A stretch of 64,000 nt of DNA from assembly GCA_019787685.1 (NCBI GenBank), contig JAHNUO010000005.1, positions 496,001 to 560,000 on the forward strand. The letters run 5' to 3'. Positions within the stretch are counted from its first letter, which is position 1. Each line of letters opens with the position of its first letter. The DNA is from Chiua virens (Eukaryota > Basidiomycota > Agaricomycetes > Boletales > Boletaceae). Under the pieces are notes generated by a model. The model had not been told where the DNA came from and did not search any database. It saw only the letters and a program-made list of their open reading frames with translations. Position numbers and translations under genes: made by a program. Below, piece by piece: positions 11,455 to 22,210 of the stretch.

Positions 11455-12211
11455 GGCGGCGGACTCGTCCTATCGAAAAAATTGAGTCAACACCGTCTTG
11501 CCCATATCCGAATGAAAATACTTGATGAGCGTCACCTCGTTCCGGCGTCTGATCGGACAGGTAGTACTACTTATGGCCCGAGTTTTACTTGACATACCTG
11601 GTCGTCGAAAGGAGGCTGAACCGGCCGGGTTGCGACGAGATCTGGACGTCGATGGAGCAAAAGTCGGTGGAGCCGAGGGTCATGCATCATGGGCGACTGG
11701 GTTGGTGATCGGGGTCTAACTGTCGACAGGTTAGCGACGGCAAAGGATGTGGCGGACGTCAAGCATCACCGGCCTCACCTTCAGGCATTGATTACTTGAC
11801 ATCGTCCTTTCAATCTGGCATCCTCGGAGAGAAGAGATTTGACGTGGTATTTCGCAGCGTCCGCGGTCTGGTCTGCACCGTATGAGCGATGTCCAACCCA
11901 CACACCACTCAGTAAGTACGACTCACCGCAGGACCACGACTCGCAGCCATCTACTCAGCCAGAATCCTCCTGAATATACCTCCTTGATCTTCTTCCGCAC
12001 CTTGTCCACGAACTCTTTCTCTGCGCTGGGGGACGTCAATCGCTCGAGATCGCTTGCCTCGAACGTCGTGCACGACGACGGGCCAGATTTCCGTGGTGAC
12101 ATTGTTCTGTGGCACCCCTGCGGCCCGCTCACCAATGTAGTAGTAGGGTAGTTGGTCATCTTTGGCGGCTTGATAATAGTTGAGCACCGTTTGAACCGTT
12201 GACTGCGACAA
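11455..12211 (-). pseudogene. Decayed CmcJ-type oxygenase gene copy
   Basis: The minus strand parallels the intact gene at 14574-15546 along its length. The 5' part reads QTVLNYYQAAKDDQLPYYY, then GVPQNNVTTE and PVVVHD. A frame change follows before SPSAEKEFVDKVRKKIKEVY. The FDHTIRR segment is gone. The 3' part around 11520-11590 still matches the KYNPGHKWYYLADQTPDKVTL region at DNA level. The ATG is lost (TTG at 12211). The gene pair plus matching upstream sequence (12235-12400 versus 16590-16810) points to a segmental duplication with one copy decaying. Confidence 0.75.
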
Positions 12212-12234
12212 TTTTCTCGACTGTCAAGGACTTA

Positions 12235-12400
12235 CTGAAGGGTATATATCTGCGGGATAGTTCAACTTGAAAGGGAACGTTCGTCGAGGACGACCATATC
12301 GATGTGGATGGAGTCTGACTTGATAGAGGCTTGTTGAAGAATAACTCCAGATGATTCAACTCAACTTGAAAGTGACGAGTCGATGTGAAACTCCGAAACC
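12235..12400 (+). repeat. Dispersed repeat, copy a (upstream of the decayed CmcJ-type gene)
   Basis: CTGAAGGGTAT, then GGATAGTTCAACTTGAAAG and CGTTCGTCGAGGACGACC recur with changes at about 16590-16665 and 16733-16805. A weaker second unit (TTCAACTCAACTTGAAAGTG) follows at about 12356. It is probably flank duplicated along with the oxygenase gene. Confidence 0.65.
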
Positions 12401-12471
12401 GGCGAAACGCCAATTGATTGTCAACTTGCAACAGCCATACCCGCGGGTAGTATGAACCATTGATTTCCAAG

Positions 12472-12881
12472 CAGGTAAGTTTCCACCAGCTCTGAAGACT
12501 TTTGAGTTTTAAATCATTGCGTCCTAGATGCCTTTGGTTATAAAAATGAAGCGCAACTGGGGTGTGAAACTTTGTGGAAGTATGCCAAGGTATGTCTTCA
12601 ACCTCAAATCATTTGGACCTCTAATCAGAACGACGATCTTCAGCTCTTGAAATATGGTATCTGGTTCAGGGAGACTACTATGTTTGCAAGACGATCAATG
12701 TTATCGATGATGCCATTCATAGCATCTCCAAACCTCAAATTTGCACACACAATCCTAGCTTCGCCTCCATTCGAGAATCGTACAAAATCGAGAAAATGCT
12801 TTATTTTGGTACTTTACAGGTGTGGCGTCCTCCAGAGGAGGCCCAGCTGCGAAACCCAACGCTCGCCTACAGATTCAATTG
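12472..12881 (+). other. Coding-like stretches of unknown identity
   Basis: After a possible acceptor near 12532 the plus strand reads AFGYKNEAQLGCETLWKYAK and then, after a possible short gap, LLKYGIWFRET. This could be remnants of one or more exons. I do not recognise them. Confidence 0.25.
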
Positions 12882-13601
12882 TCATTGTTTTATGGCTGCT
12901 TTCTTGACCTTGACCTGCGTTTCAAACCATTCGCGGTATGCATCCTGTATATCCCGGTTTTTTTTTGCTAAAAGCACGGACCTCACTAATTCCACAGTTT
13001 CTGGGGACAATGACCGTCGCTTGGGCCCTTTAAGGGACGCTCCCATCTTTGTCCTTTTCCTGGACGGACCCTCTTCGCGGTCCTCTTCGACAGGCCTCAA
13101 TCGTCTATCATCAGCGCTTCGTCCAACGTTATCAGTCATTCGTTACTCACCTCGTCCTCTTTGACCTCTTCCTCTCTGGCCGTTCGGGCTTCTCAGTGAT
13201 GTTGTCACTTTTCTTGTTCTCCTTTATACCGTCCGACGCAATGTCAAATCATGTCGCATGAAAGATTATCATTATGTACCTTGGCGAGCTCTTTGCGCTT
13301 TTTCTTAACGGGACTAAATTGTACGTCGTCAGTGCTTGGTCAAACGTCTTCAGTGCTTTGTTACTCACTTAGTCTCCCTTGACCCGGGTAGCCGCGAGAG
13401 CTGTTGGATGATCCAATCACTTTTGAGGTTCGCCTGCACATTGTGTGCCTATCCAGTGTTAATGTCGCCGCATGGAATATTACCACTGCGTACCTTGGCG
13501 AGTTCCTGAAGTTCCTTGCGCGAGAGACCACAAAGAGTCTCGGGATTCATAGTCGAAACGGGTGTAGTGGCGACGGATTTTCCTTTAGACTGGGACACCA
13601 T
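12882..13601 (-). CDS. Small basic SAP-motif protein
   Basis: Five exons join in frame from ATG 13601: 13494-13601, 13369-13448, 13280-13313, 13151-13221, 12882-13104. They give 171 residues. Introns are 45-66 nt, four with clear GT/AG ends. Residues about 18-52 look like a SAP fold, a two-helix DNA-binding motif: MNPETLCGLSRKELQELAK, intron, then NVQANLKSDWIIQQL. The middle is strongly basic (PVKKKRKELAK, KRSKRTRR), a probable nuclear localisation region. The tail has a helix SPETVELVRSVLLAKKNRDI. A role in chromatin or DNA binding is inferred from the motif only. The small gene at 43836-44198 has the same motif with an intron at the same point, so both belong to one family. Confidence 0.65.
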
Positions 13602-14573
13602 CGTGAGGATATACTGGAAATCAAGGGGTTAATGATCTTCTAGTACGGGTGCAAGAGACCGGACGGGTTTGTGGTCTGGGTTAGACGTTCTCGTCTACTT
13701 CAAACCGCAGACCTTCGGCCGTGTTTTATGGCAAGTTTGGTTGGTGTCGTCCACAAAGCGCGACCACCAAAGCAAGTGCGTTCCACATTCCACATTCTAT
13801 TGTTCGTCTTTACGCAGCAACCTATCTCATCATTCCGAACATGGAAACACTGAGTACTTTTGCCATGTGTCCCACATTCACCTGGATGTTTAGTTTACGT
13901 TTAAATGTTCGGTCACTCGATACGACGGCCTATCAAAAAAGTTTGGCGGGTTCAACTACGCTTCACTTCAGTCTCGCTTCGATCCATATCGTTGGCATAA
14001 GTGATGACTTGGTCCATTGTAGAGGTACCAGTACGCATACTTGCATACTCACTTCCTCAAAGTCCTACATGACTCCACTCAGATAGGGTCATCCCATCGT
14101 CGATTATCCACGAAGCGTGTGCGCTCCCCTGTACCATCTCAAATCCTATTCTAAGACACGAAGCCGGCACTTAAAAGTTACGAATACCGATGAACGCGCT
14201 GTCGACTCATCTGTAAGAACGTTGTCCGGGTGAATCATCCCTCGTCCGTCATCGCTGTAGAATCCCTCGAAGCTTCGCATGCATCGAAATCTGTGTTCAT
14301 ACGTCGAGCATCGGTTCCTTGCAAGATCGAATCGACTTTTCAATGGTCTGGTTTTAGTAAGGGACCTTTTTGGGGGCCGCGCGTATCGTTTATCAAGCGA
14401 CCGAGTACGACCATGATGTTGGTGATCATATAACATACCTTGTTGTGCGCCAGGTAACGACGGAGCGTCCAAACTACGGTATAAGTTCACCTCCGAGTCG
14501 ATGCATATCCACACCATGTATGATCCATTCGACACGCGTCCACTAGCAATACAAACTACCATCCTTCATACAC
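13602..14573. other. Intergenic region without a supported gene
   Basis: Open stretches exist on both strands (13721-14086 plus, 14146-14562 minus) but show no family motif or plausible splice structure. Confidence 0.4.
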
Positions 14574-15546
14574 CTACTCCCTATCAAACACCAATGCCCT
14601 CACCTCGATCGACTGCCTCCTCGGTGCCCCCGCCGGACTCGTCTTGTCCGAAAACGCTGAATGCGGCGTCAACACCGCATTGTCCGTGTCCGAATCAAAA
14701 CACTTGATCAGTGTCACCTTGTCCGGGGTCTGGTCCGCCAGGTAGTACCACTTATGGCCCGGGTTGTACTTGACACTGTAGACCTGGCCGTCGTGGGGCG
14801 CACGGACCAGGCGGGTCACGAAGAGGTCGGTGTGCACATCGATTGAGCGGAAGTCGGCGAGGCCGAGGGGGTCGTGGGCGACTGGGTTGGCGATCGGTCT
14901 AGCATCGTTGGGTTAGACGGGAACGGCCCATGGACATGGAGGACGTAGGGACGCACCGCCAGACGTTGATGATTTGGTAACGCCCTTTCAACAAACGCTC
15001 AGCGTCCTCAGGGAGATGCGATTGCACGCGGTACTCGGCCGCCTCTGAGGTCTGGTCCGCATGCACGAGATGCTACCGTTGTCGGGTCAGCCACATGCCA
15101 CTCATGCCACTTAGTTTGAAAGCGCAACGCACTGCAGGACCACGACTCGCGGCCGTCGCAGGCCTCGTACCCGGCGCTGTAAACGGATCCGCACTGCGCC
15201 GGATCGTATGATCGAATATAAACACCCGTTTAGCACCGACGTGTGCTTTCAATAGCGCCTCCACCTCGGGGTAATACACCTCTTTGATCCGCGCCTCGTC
15301 CACGAACTCTTTCTCTGCGCTCGGGGACGTCACCCACTCGAACCCACTGACGTCGAGTTTGAACGCGTCTTGCTTGCCGCGCGCGTCGTGGACGACGACG
15401 GGGTGGGTTTCTGTGGTGACGTTGTTCTGTGGGACACCTGCGGGAGGCTCACAGACGTAGTAGTAAGGCAGCTGGTCGTCTTTGGTGGCCTGATAGTAGT
15501 TGAGCGTCGTTTGGACGTCTCGGGGAGAAACTACGTCGACAGTCAT
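14574..15546 (-). CDS. CmcJ/NvfI-family oxygenase (GA4 desaturase-like)
   Basis: Three exons (15133-15546, 14957-15072, 14574-14898) join in frame to 284 residues, the usual size of this fungal family. Signature segments in order: QTTLNYYQATKDDQLPYYYV, PVVVHDARG, EVYYPEVEALL, AKRVFIFDHTIRR, LVHADQTSEAAE, LLKGRYQIINVWRPI, YNPGHKWYYLADQTPDKVTL, IKCFDSDTD, LTPHSAF and IEVRALVF. The His-Asp of the HADQT segment and later conserved residues fit an iron/2-oxoglutarate-type site. The reaction is probably an oxidation or desaturation of a small molecule, often in secondary metabolism; the substrate is unknown. Introns are 60 and 58 nt. Relatives are annotated as cephem-methoxylase-like proteins, but no antibiotic pathway genes lie nearby. 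A decayed duplicate lies 2.4 kb to the left. Confidence 0.85.
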
Positions 15547-16020
15547 CCTTTGAATCCAACGAGGAATTGGCTTGCTGGTCTCCAGCTCGGGCGAGGTCGG
15601 GCTTTATAGTGGTCTCCCCTGGACTCCCCATGATTGCTGAATGCGATTCGGAAAGATGCCGTGCCCAGATGGCGTGGATGCAGTAGCCGTTCACGTCAGC
15701 TAATATGACGGTAATATCATCATTATCTGAGTCACCTCTGCGCGCCTAGCTGTGCGTCTGTACTTGTGTAGAGAGTTGACGACGACATGCTGACCAGGCC
15801 CTTTATAAGGTTTGTCATCCGCAGCTGCAGTACAGGAAGAATATCAATTCTGTAGCGTTTTTCGCACCACCAGAGTTGTGCAAAATGGTTTACCGAGCAA
15901 CAGCTGTGGCATACTCCTACGAGAATCCTTCTGGCCCACAACATTCAACTCATCTCGTGGTTCTCACCGAGCCATTACACTAGCAAAACAGCAGTGCATA
16001 TTGGATAAATAAAAACCAGA
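15547..16020. other. Upstream region of the CmcJ-type gene
   Basis: No gene seen. Should contain its promoter. Confidence 0.4.
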
Positions 16021-16590
16021 ATAACGTCCCGTCGTCACAGTTTCGGCTTGGCAGGCTCCGTGGTGTTATCCAGATTCGCCATCAGTGTCGCCGTCCATTA
16101 AAAAAAATGTAGTCATGCTATTAGAAATTAATGTTTAAACTCTACAGACATGCCGAAGCCGCGTACCTTGTAAGCGTCAATCATCTTTTTCGGCTTGGAA
16201 ACGATGTCAGAAAAGATTCAAAAAACACGCACCTGACCAGATAGTCATCGTCATTGCAGTACCTGCACTCGGGACAATACCATTGCAAAGAATGTTCTAC
16301 GTTTTGCCTTCAAACCCGGAGGTCTGTGAATCCCATGATTCCAATGCAATGCTGTCCAAGAACACCTGAATACAAAATAAATTCGACGGCCGGAACAACT
16401 CACGTTTATCTGTCCAAATTTTCCGTCCGAAAATGAAGAACGAACCCACAGATGGATGAGCATCGAACATGCACGCGAGCGTGGGTGCAGTTTTGGACCG
16501 GAAGCGATGAGGTCGGTTAGGAAGACGAGATTTAGTAAGCGATGCAATGGCCGGGTCAAGTAGAATCGGGTTTTCAGAAGTGATCACTCA
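16021..16590 (-). pseudogene. Minus-strand gene remnant with a cysteine-rich exon
   Basis: Several exon-like pieces follow each other on the minus strand: FRSKTAPTLACMFDAHPSVG and FFIFGRKIWTDK (about 16520-16400), EHSLQWYCPECRYCNDDDYL (about 16295-16235, a CxxCxxC cluster), DIVSKPKKMIDAYK (about 16210-16165, ending at a GT donor) and HDYIFFLMDGDTDGESG followed by a stop (about 16115-16065). Splice-like borders exist between the last pieces, but the earlier ones need a stop to be bypassed. The CPECRYC cluster suggests metal binding. The family is not recognised. Confidence 0.35.
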
Positions 16591-16810
16591 CACCGTGTAT
16601 CTGCAGGGTAGTTCAAACTTGAAAGTGAGCGTTCGTCGAGAACGACCACGACCATGTTGATGTGTAAATTGATGGTACCGTGACTACATCCGAAACTTGA
16701 AGTTGAGATTTGAAATGCTGAACTGAGCTTGCTGAAGGGTATCTACTGCCAGCGGATAGTTCAATTTTAAAGTGGAATGTCCATCGAATACGATCGTGAC
16801 CACGTCTGAT
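16590..16810 (+). repeat. Dispersed repeat, copies b and c
   Basis: Two units related to 12235-12400: 16594-16665 (GTAGTTCAAACTTGAAAGTG, GTTCGTCGAGAACGACCACG) and 16733-16805 (CTGAAGGGTATCTACTG, GGATAGTTCAATTTTAAAGT). They lie about 1 kb upstream of the intact CmcJ-type gene, as copy a lies upstream of the decayed one. Confidence 0.6.
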
Positions 16811-17683
16811 CGATGGGGATGAAGTTCCGACTAGACTGTCTTGACTAGGTCTGAAGTGGAGTCGCCTGTGACACCACCCAATGACATGGACTCGCGTATT
16901 CCGTTTCTTCATCTTGCTTGTGTCTTAGATTGGACGGTTTACAACAATGGAGGTCCCACTCACCTGCGGACATATTCTGATGCTCTGGTCACAGTGCTTT
17001 GCTTCGCGTCGAGTGGTGGATAGGACACAACCAAACACGATGGTGTTTGGGGATTGTAATTGATCGTCGCGCGCCTCGCGCCGCAAAGCAAGCGCTGCAT
17101 AACCTTGTCGAGATCCAGAAAACCTTGTGATTTATACCCGGTGGTTGTACCTGAACACTTGTGAGGGGAACAGGGTGAAGAGCCGGGACGCCTGTGAAGT
17201 ACAAGCGTGGAGGAAATGCGACTGACTCGGATGTGACCTAACACGGGCACCAGGGCCAGGCCCCGGAGAGCAAAGTTTGAGCTCGAGGCCCAGGCCATGG
17301 GGACCGAGTTGAAGTTGCGGCAGCTGCAAGTCAACGCCACTCAGACAACAGTGTGCACGAGAGGTGACCCGGTCAGACGAGATGGAGGTTGCACACTAAG
17401 ATTGCTATTCCTCTATGTACAACGTGTGACAAAGGGCCGAGTGCAACTTGCTCATGTGACTTCCTGAGTAAGCACGATTACTAAACTAGTGATCACCCTG
17501 AGTTAGAAGCTCAAGTAGTGTTCTCTGAATCAGTGGTTTGGACCGCTCATACTCCGGAGTCACTTAAGTAGCAGTGTGTCGCTGATAAGTTGATGAAGCC
17601 TGGTCCTTTAAATTGGCCACATCAGCACGCGTGTTCACCGCAAGTTGGGGTTCCATTGCTAGGAACCTTTCAATTATTCTGCA
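16811..17683. other. Spacer before array copy 3
   Basis: A minus-strand open stretch (16960-17340) has no recognisable motif. No supported gene. Confidence 0.4.
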
Positions 17684-19660
17684 ATGCGGCACGGAGTTCT
17701 TGTCCTTCTCAGTCTTGTTTCTTCCGCGCTGGTTCCTGCGCTCTCTCGTAGTCATGGAAAAGGGGGAGACAATCTAGGCGCTCTCGGCGGCGGCGAGGAT
17801 GCCAAGGAATGGAGCCTCGACGAACTCCCGAATCCCAATGCTACTGATCGCCTCGTGTTCGAGACCGTGCATTCACTACTTCAACACTGGCCCAACACGC
17901 GTATGAGAAATGGTAGGTGTTCGATTAGCCATGTTTCCAATCCAAGAGACTCAATTGGCAACGTTTTACTAGGCCATAATATCGTACCCGGCATCATTCC
18001 AAAAGGAACTATTCTCTACCATGGCACCTATCACAATGAGATACCAACGAATCCAGATTGGGTTACTGCAGATTACTGAACTCTCGTATTACTTTTGCGG
18101 AGAACCTGAGCAAGTTAAACCCAACTTGAATCATCTGCAAGAAGGATGTTGGCATCTTACGTTCGCGAGCAACCGACACCTCAAAGTCTTGTATTTTGAC
18201 GGTAGCAGTGCTGCAAAAATCCCGAACGGGACATTGGATACACAAGACCTTCTTGTATGGGGTGTTCCTGGTTCTGGAGAATTATCGGAGGAGACCTCGC
18301 GTATCCAAGATCTTTGCAAATGGGGGAGGGAGTTTGATGTGGATGGCTTTGTAAGGTACTTATCTAGCCTTTCCAATAACTTCCCTCGTTGAACGTCATT
18401 GCAGAATGGAAATGACTTTGTGAGTCATCACCTCTCTTATGAATCAGCCCCCGTGAATTGACCGGCTTTAGCGAAATCATGCTGTGCGACTTTACTTCTG
18501 GCCTCACTGTGGTTTCCTTCTTGAATATAGTGCGTCCAGATGGCACAGTATCGACAAGACGTAAGCATTTGCTCGCTAAAGCAATCACTCACAAATTGGT
18601 GAATTTTGGACAGCGGCAGAGACGATGTTCGAGACTATGAATGCTGGTTCCTGGCACGATCACTTCCCCGGCGAGATGCGCATCCAACTGGATCTGTCTG
18701 GATTGGTCTCTTTCTATGACACCCAACTCGTACCGTCACTCATTCCCATTCGGGCCGGTCAAGAAAGGTGGGACCATCGTGTGGCAAACACGTCCGACGA
18801 AAATGTATCGGCCGTCAAATCGAGGCTTGAAACGACGTTGACTAGAGCGTCGGATCTCTCGAGCGGAATTGACTGGAAAACAGTCATCCAGGTCATAGTC
18901 GACCGATTTGCGAAACGGCTCGAACTGATGCGCTATCTCCTAAACTTGCCCGCAATGACACCAGAGGCAATCATTGACTGTGCCAACAAAACTCAAACTC
19001 AGCTAAGAGTCATCCTCGCGCCTTATCTCCAGCTTTCGGCCGTCCCACCAGACCCATCGAACAAAACAGCGTTGGAATGGACAATTCCGATATACAAGCA
19101 CTGTGCCACGACCCACACCTCCTTTGCGGAAACCTTGCTAGGGCTCCATGACTGAGTCGGAGAAGCTGATTCTTCAGGCTATCCAAGGAACAAGTCGGGA
19201 AATCTGCCGTGTGGTGACCAAGATGTGGGCCGCCGGGGTCTACTTGGGTATCGATAAAAAGTTAAATACAAAGGAGTCTTTCGGCACCACCGAGATAACT
19301 CAACTTCGAAATCTCTGGATAGTGGACCTGAACCGGTTGATGGTGTGGCTGGATTGGGGCGTCTGGGTCAAGTGCGATCCTGTCTGTGGACCTACGGTAC
19401 GTTTCAGCAGTTTCGATGCCCTTGCATGTTGATCGTGACTTGTGAATACCGAACAGGAGATTTGCTATTTGCCTACGTGGCCTGTGGGGTTTCCTAACAG
19501 CCCGAATAACCAGATGCCGTCGTTCTTTGACCTCCCTGTACCACAAGAGAGACTATCCGATTTCGACTCGGGGTATACAGTCAGGACAAGCCCTGCGCCA
19601 GATGAGTGGATCCGGCCGCAGCCGAGATGCATCAACCGGGTTGATCCCTATGAATTTTGA
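17684..19660 (+). pseudogene. Array copy 3: secreted family gene with two single-base insertions
   Basis: Exons 17684-17912, 17973-18355, 18405-18419 (microexon), 18472-18560, 18614-19396 and 19457-19660. The signal peptide is MRHGVLVLLSLVSSALVPA. Exon 1 ends LLQHWPNTRMRNG. Exon 2 begins HNIVPGIIPKGTILYHGTY and contains VLYFDGSSAAKIPNG and LDTQDLLVWG. Two defects break it. Near 18065 one extra base separates DWVTAD from SYYFC: exon 2 is 383 nt, which is the H/I-type length of 373 plus three codons plus one. Near 19141 one extra G follows ETLLG: exon 5 is 783 nt, one more than in copies 5, 7, 8 and 9. Everything else, including all splice sites and the last exon ending VDPYEF, is intact. Recently inactivated, or affected by assembly errors. 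Confidence 0.8.
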
Positions 19661-20201
19661 CAGATTGTTCGCGGAGGGCTACCGTGCAACACATCACCAA
19701 TTCATCCACGAATGGTTGCATGGTACCCAGCGTTCCGCGTATGCTTTTCCTTCCAGTGTACTCTCAGTTGAAGAATGCAGGGTTCGAGAGTGTAGGGAAC
19801 GCACTCGATAGATCCCAGTGTAAAGATATTGTACAACTTTCAGGTTTCAGGTATGCCTTCTTGTATCAAATATTATGTAAAAAGGAAGTTCGATTGACCA
19901 GTATGTGTCAGTATCAGTGGACTTGATACGAGATGAATGCATAAGTAACACGCGATGTCTAGTATGACTTCCCCTGACGTTCTGCTGGGAAGCTAAACCT
20001 GAGTACTAGAAAACGGAAGTGCATGAATACGAGATCCCTGGCAAGTGCGGACTCGCCGGGGTTAGCACGTCTCGACTGTAACACCGGAGTGCTTCGCCGG
20101 TCACCGGTCACCGGTCACCTGCCGTCATAAGGCCGAGTATGCCACGATCAAACGGACTTTGTCACCTGCAGATTCTTTCCGACTACCAGTTGTCTTGTGC
20201 A
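19661..20201. other. Spacer between array copies 3 and 4, with a short tandem repeat
   Basis: No gene. The 3' flank resembles that of copy 2. At 20098-20119 the 7-mer GGTCACC occurs three times in a row. Confidence 0.5.
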
Positions 20202-22210
20202 ATGCTCCAGGTATTTCCCCCTCCCTTATCGCGTCGCTCAGGCTGCTGATTCCTACTAGTATGCTCCCTTGTGCTAGCGGTCAAGGCGACCATCAAGTGA
20301 GCAGACAAGGCGATGCAGAGGATCCAAAAGAATGGAACCTCGACAAACTTCCAAATCCCAATGACACTGATCACCTCGTGTTCGATACCGTGCATTCACT
20401 CTCCCACACTGGCTCGATACACGTATGAGAAATGGTAAGTTGTTAATTGGCACACTTGTCTTGTTCCTGATCAAGACGGCTGTGTTCCACTAGGCTATAG
20501 GATTGTAGTACCCGGCACTATTCTGATGGGAACACTTCTCTACCATGGCACGTACCGCGATGAGATACCACCGGATCCAGACTGGCTTTCGGTAGATCCC
20601 GAGAATTCGTATTACTTTTGCCGGAGTCACACAGTGAAACTGAAACCAAATCAAATCAAGAAGGATGAAGTTGGCATCCTAGTATGCTCGCAGCTCTTCG
20701 GCCCCTTAAAGTCATATATTTTGATGGCACCAGTGCTGCCATCATTCCGTACGGTACACTGGATATACAAGACCTCATTGCATGGGGTAAGTACAGGTTC
20801 TGGTGAAATACCAGAGGAGGTCGCGCCGCTCCAGGAGCTTTGCAAATGGGGAAGGAAGCTTGGAGTGGATGGATTGTGAGGTAGGTATTTACTTCTCTGG
20901 CGATCAAATCTCACTTTAACCACAATTACAGGATGGAAATGGATTTGTGAGTGATCGCTTTCCCCGTGATTTAGCTCTTGCTTATAGACAAGTTTTAGTG
21001 AGGTCATGGTCTGCGACCTCACTTTGGTCTCAGCGTGGTCTCCTTCTTGAATATAGTACGGCCAGACGGCACACCACCGAACATGTGTCAGTCTTTGTTT
21101 TCCAAACGCATTGTTTGAGACAAATTGATGAAATTTTGGACAGCGTCGCTCACATTGTTCGAGGCCATGGATGCTGATTCTTGGCGTAGTCACTTCCCAG
21201 GCGAGACGCGTATCCAGCTGGATCTATCTGGACTGGTTTCCTTCCACGACACCTAACTCGTACCGTCCCTCGTTCCCATTCGAGCCAGTCAGGAAAAGTG
21301 GGACTGTCGTGTAGCAAATACATCCAACGAAGATGTATCCCCAGTCAAGTCAAGGCTGGAAACGGCGTTGAAAACATCGGTGGATCTGTCGAGCGAGATT
21401 GATTGGAAAACGCTCATTCAGGTCATAGTTGACTGATTTGCGGAACGGCTCGAACTGACACGCTATCTCCTCAATTACCCGCAAGGGTCCCAGAGGAAAT
21501 TATTGATCGCGCGAACAAAACTCAAACTCAGCTAAGAGTCATGCTCATGCCTTACCTCAGCTCTCGGCTGTCCCACCAGACCCATCGAACAAAACAGCGT
21601 TGGAATGGACAATTCCGATATACAACCAGTGCGCTATGGCTCACACGTCCCTCATAGAGACCTTGCTAGGCTCTATGACCGAGTCGGAGAAGCTGATTCT
21701 TCGGGCTATCCAAGGAACGAGTCGGGAGATTTGCCATGTGGTGGGCCGCCGGGGTCTACGCGGGCATCGACGGAAATTTTATCACAAGGCGATTTTTCGA
21801 CATTGCCGAACTACATCGCGTTCATGCTGCTTGGGCAGAGGACTTGGACCGGTTGATGAAGTGACTCGACTGGAGTGTGTGGATTAAATGTGATCCCGCC
21901 TGTGGTCCTACAGTACGTTCACGAAGTCTTGCGGAACTCGTATGTTTGTCGTGACTTTGTTGGTGCTGAACAGCAAATGTTATTTACCTGCGTGATCAAC
22001 CTGTGGGGTTCCCCAATAGCCCGAATAACCAATTGCCATCCCTTTTGGATCATGGACGCATCACAAGAGAGACTTTCCAGCTTTGACTTGCGGTATATGG
22101 CCAAAAGAAGTATTAACGAGGAAGTTTGGAACACTATCAAACCCGATATACACGCATGGATCCAGCCCCAGCCTAAATGCACCAAACAGGTTGATCCCTA
22201 CGAATTTTGA
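20202..22210 (+). pseudogene. Array copy 4: decayed secreted family gene
   Basis: All six exons are traceable: a start at about 20202 with a frame change in the signal peptide; EWNLDKLPNPNDTDHLVFD; a damaged exon 1 end (HSLSHTGSIH); exon 2 from about 20494 with LLYHGTYRDEIPPDPDW and DPENSYYFCRSH; the microexon at 20932-20946; and exon 5 from about 21160. Exon 5 contains a TAA in place of the glutamine codon of FYDTQL (about 21254), a TGA in VDRFAERL (about 21436) and small deletions. The last exon is open to VDPYEF at 22210. Many independent lesions show an older pseudogene than copies 1 and 3. Confidence 0.85.

Noticed and set aside
14146..14562. 138-codon minus-strand open stretch downstream of the CmcJ-type gene
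   Set aside because: No motif, no good start context, and unlike any neighbour in composition; likely chance.
20098..20119. CRISPR-like or satellite repeat
   Set aside because: Only three contiguous copies of a 7-mer and no spacers; a trivial short tandem repeat in a eukaryotic genome.
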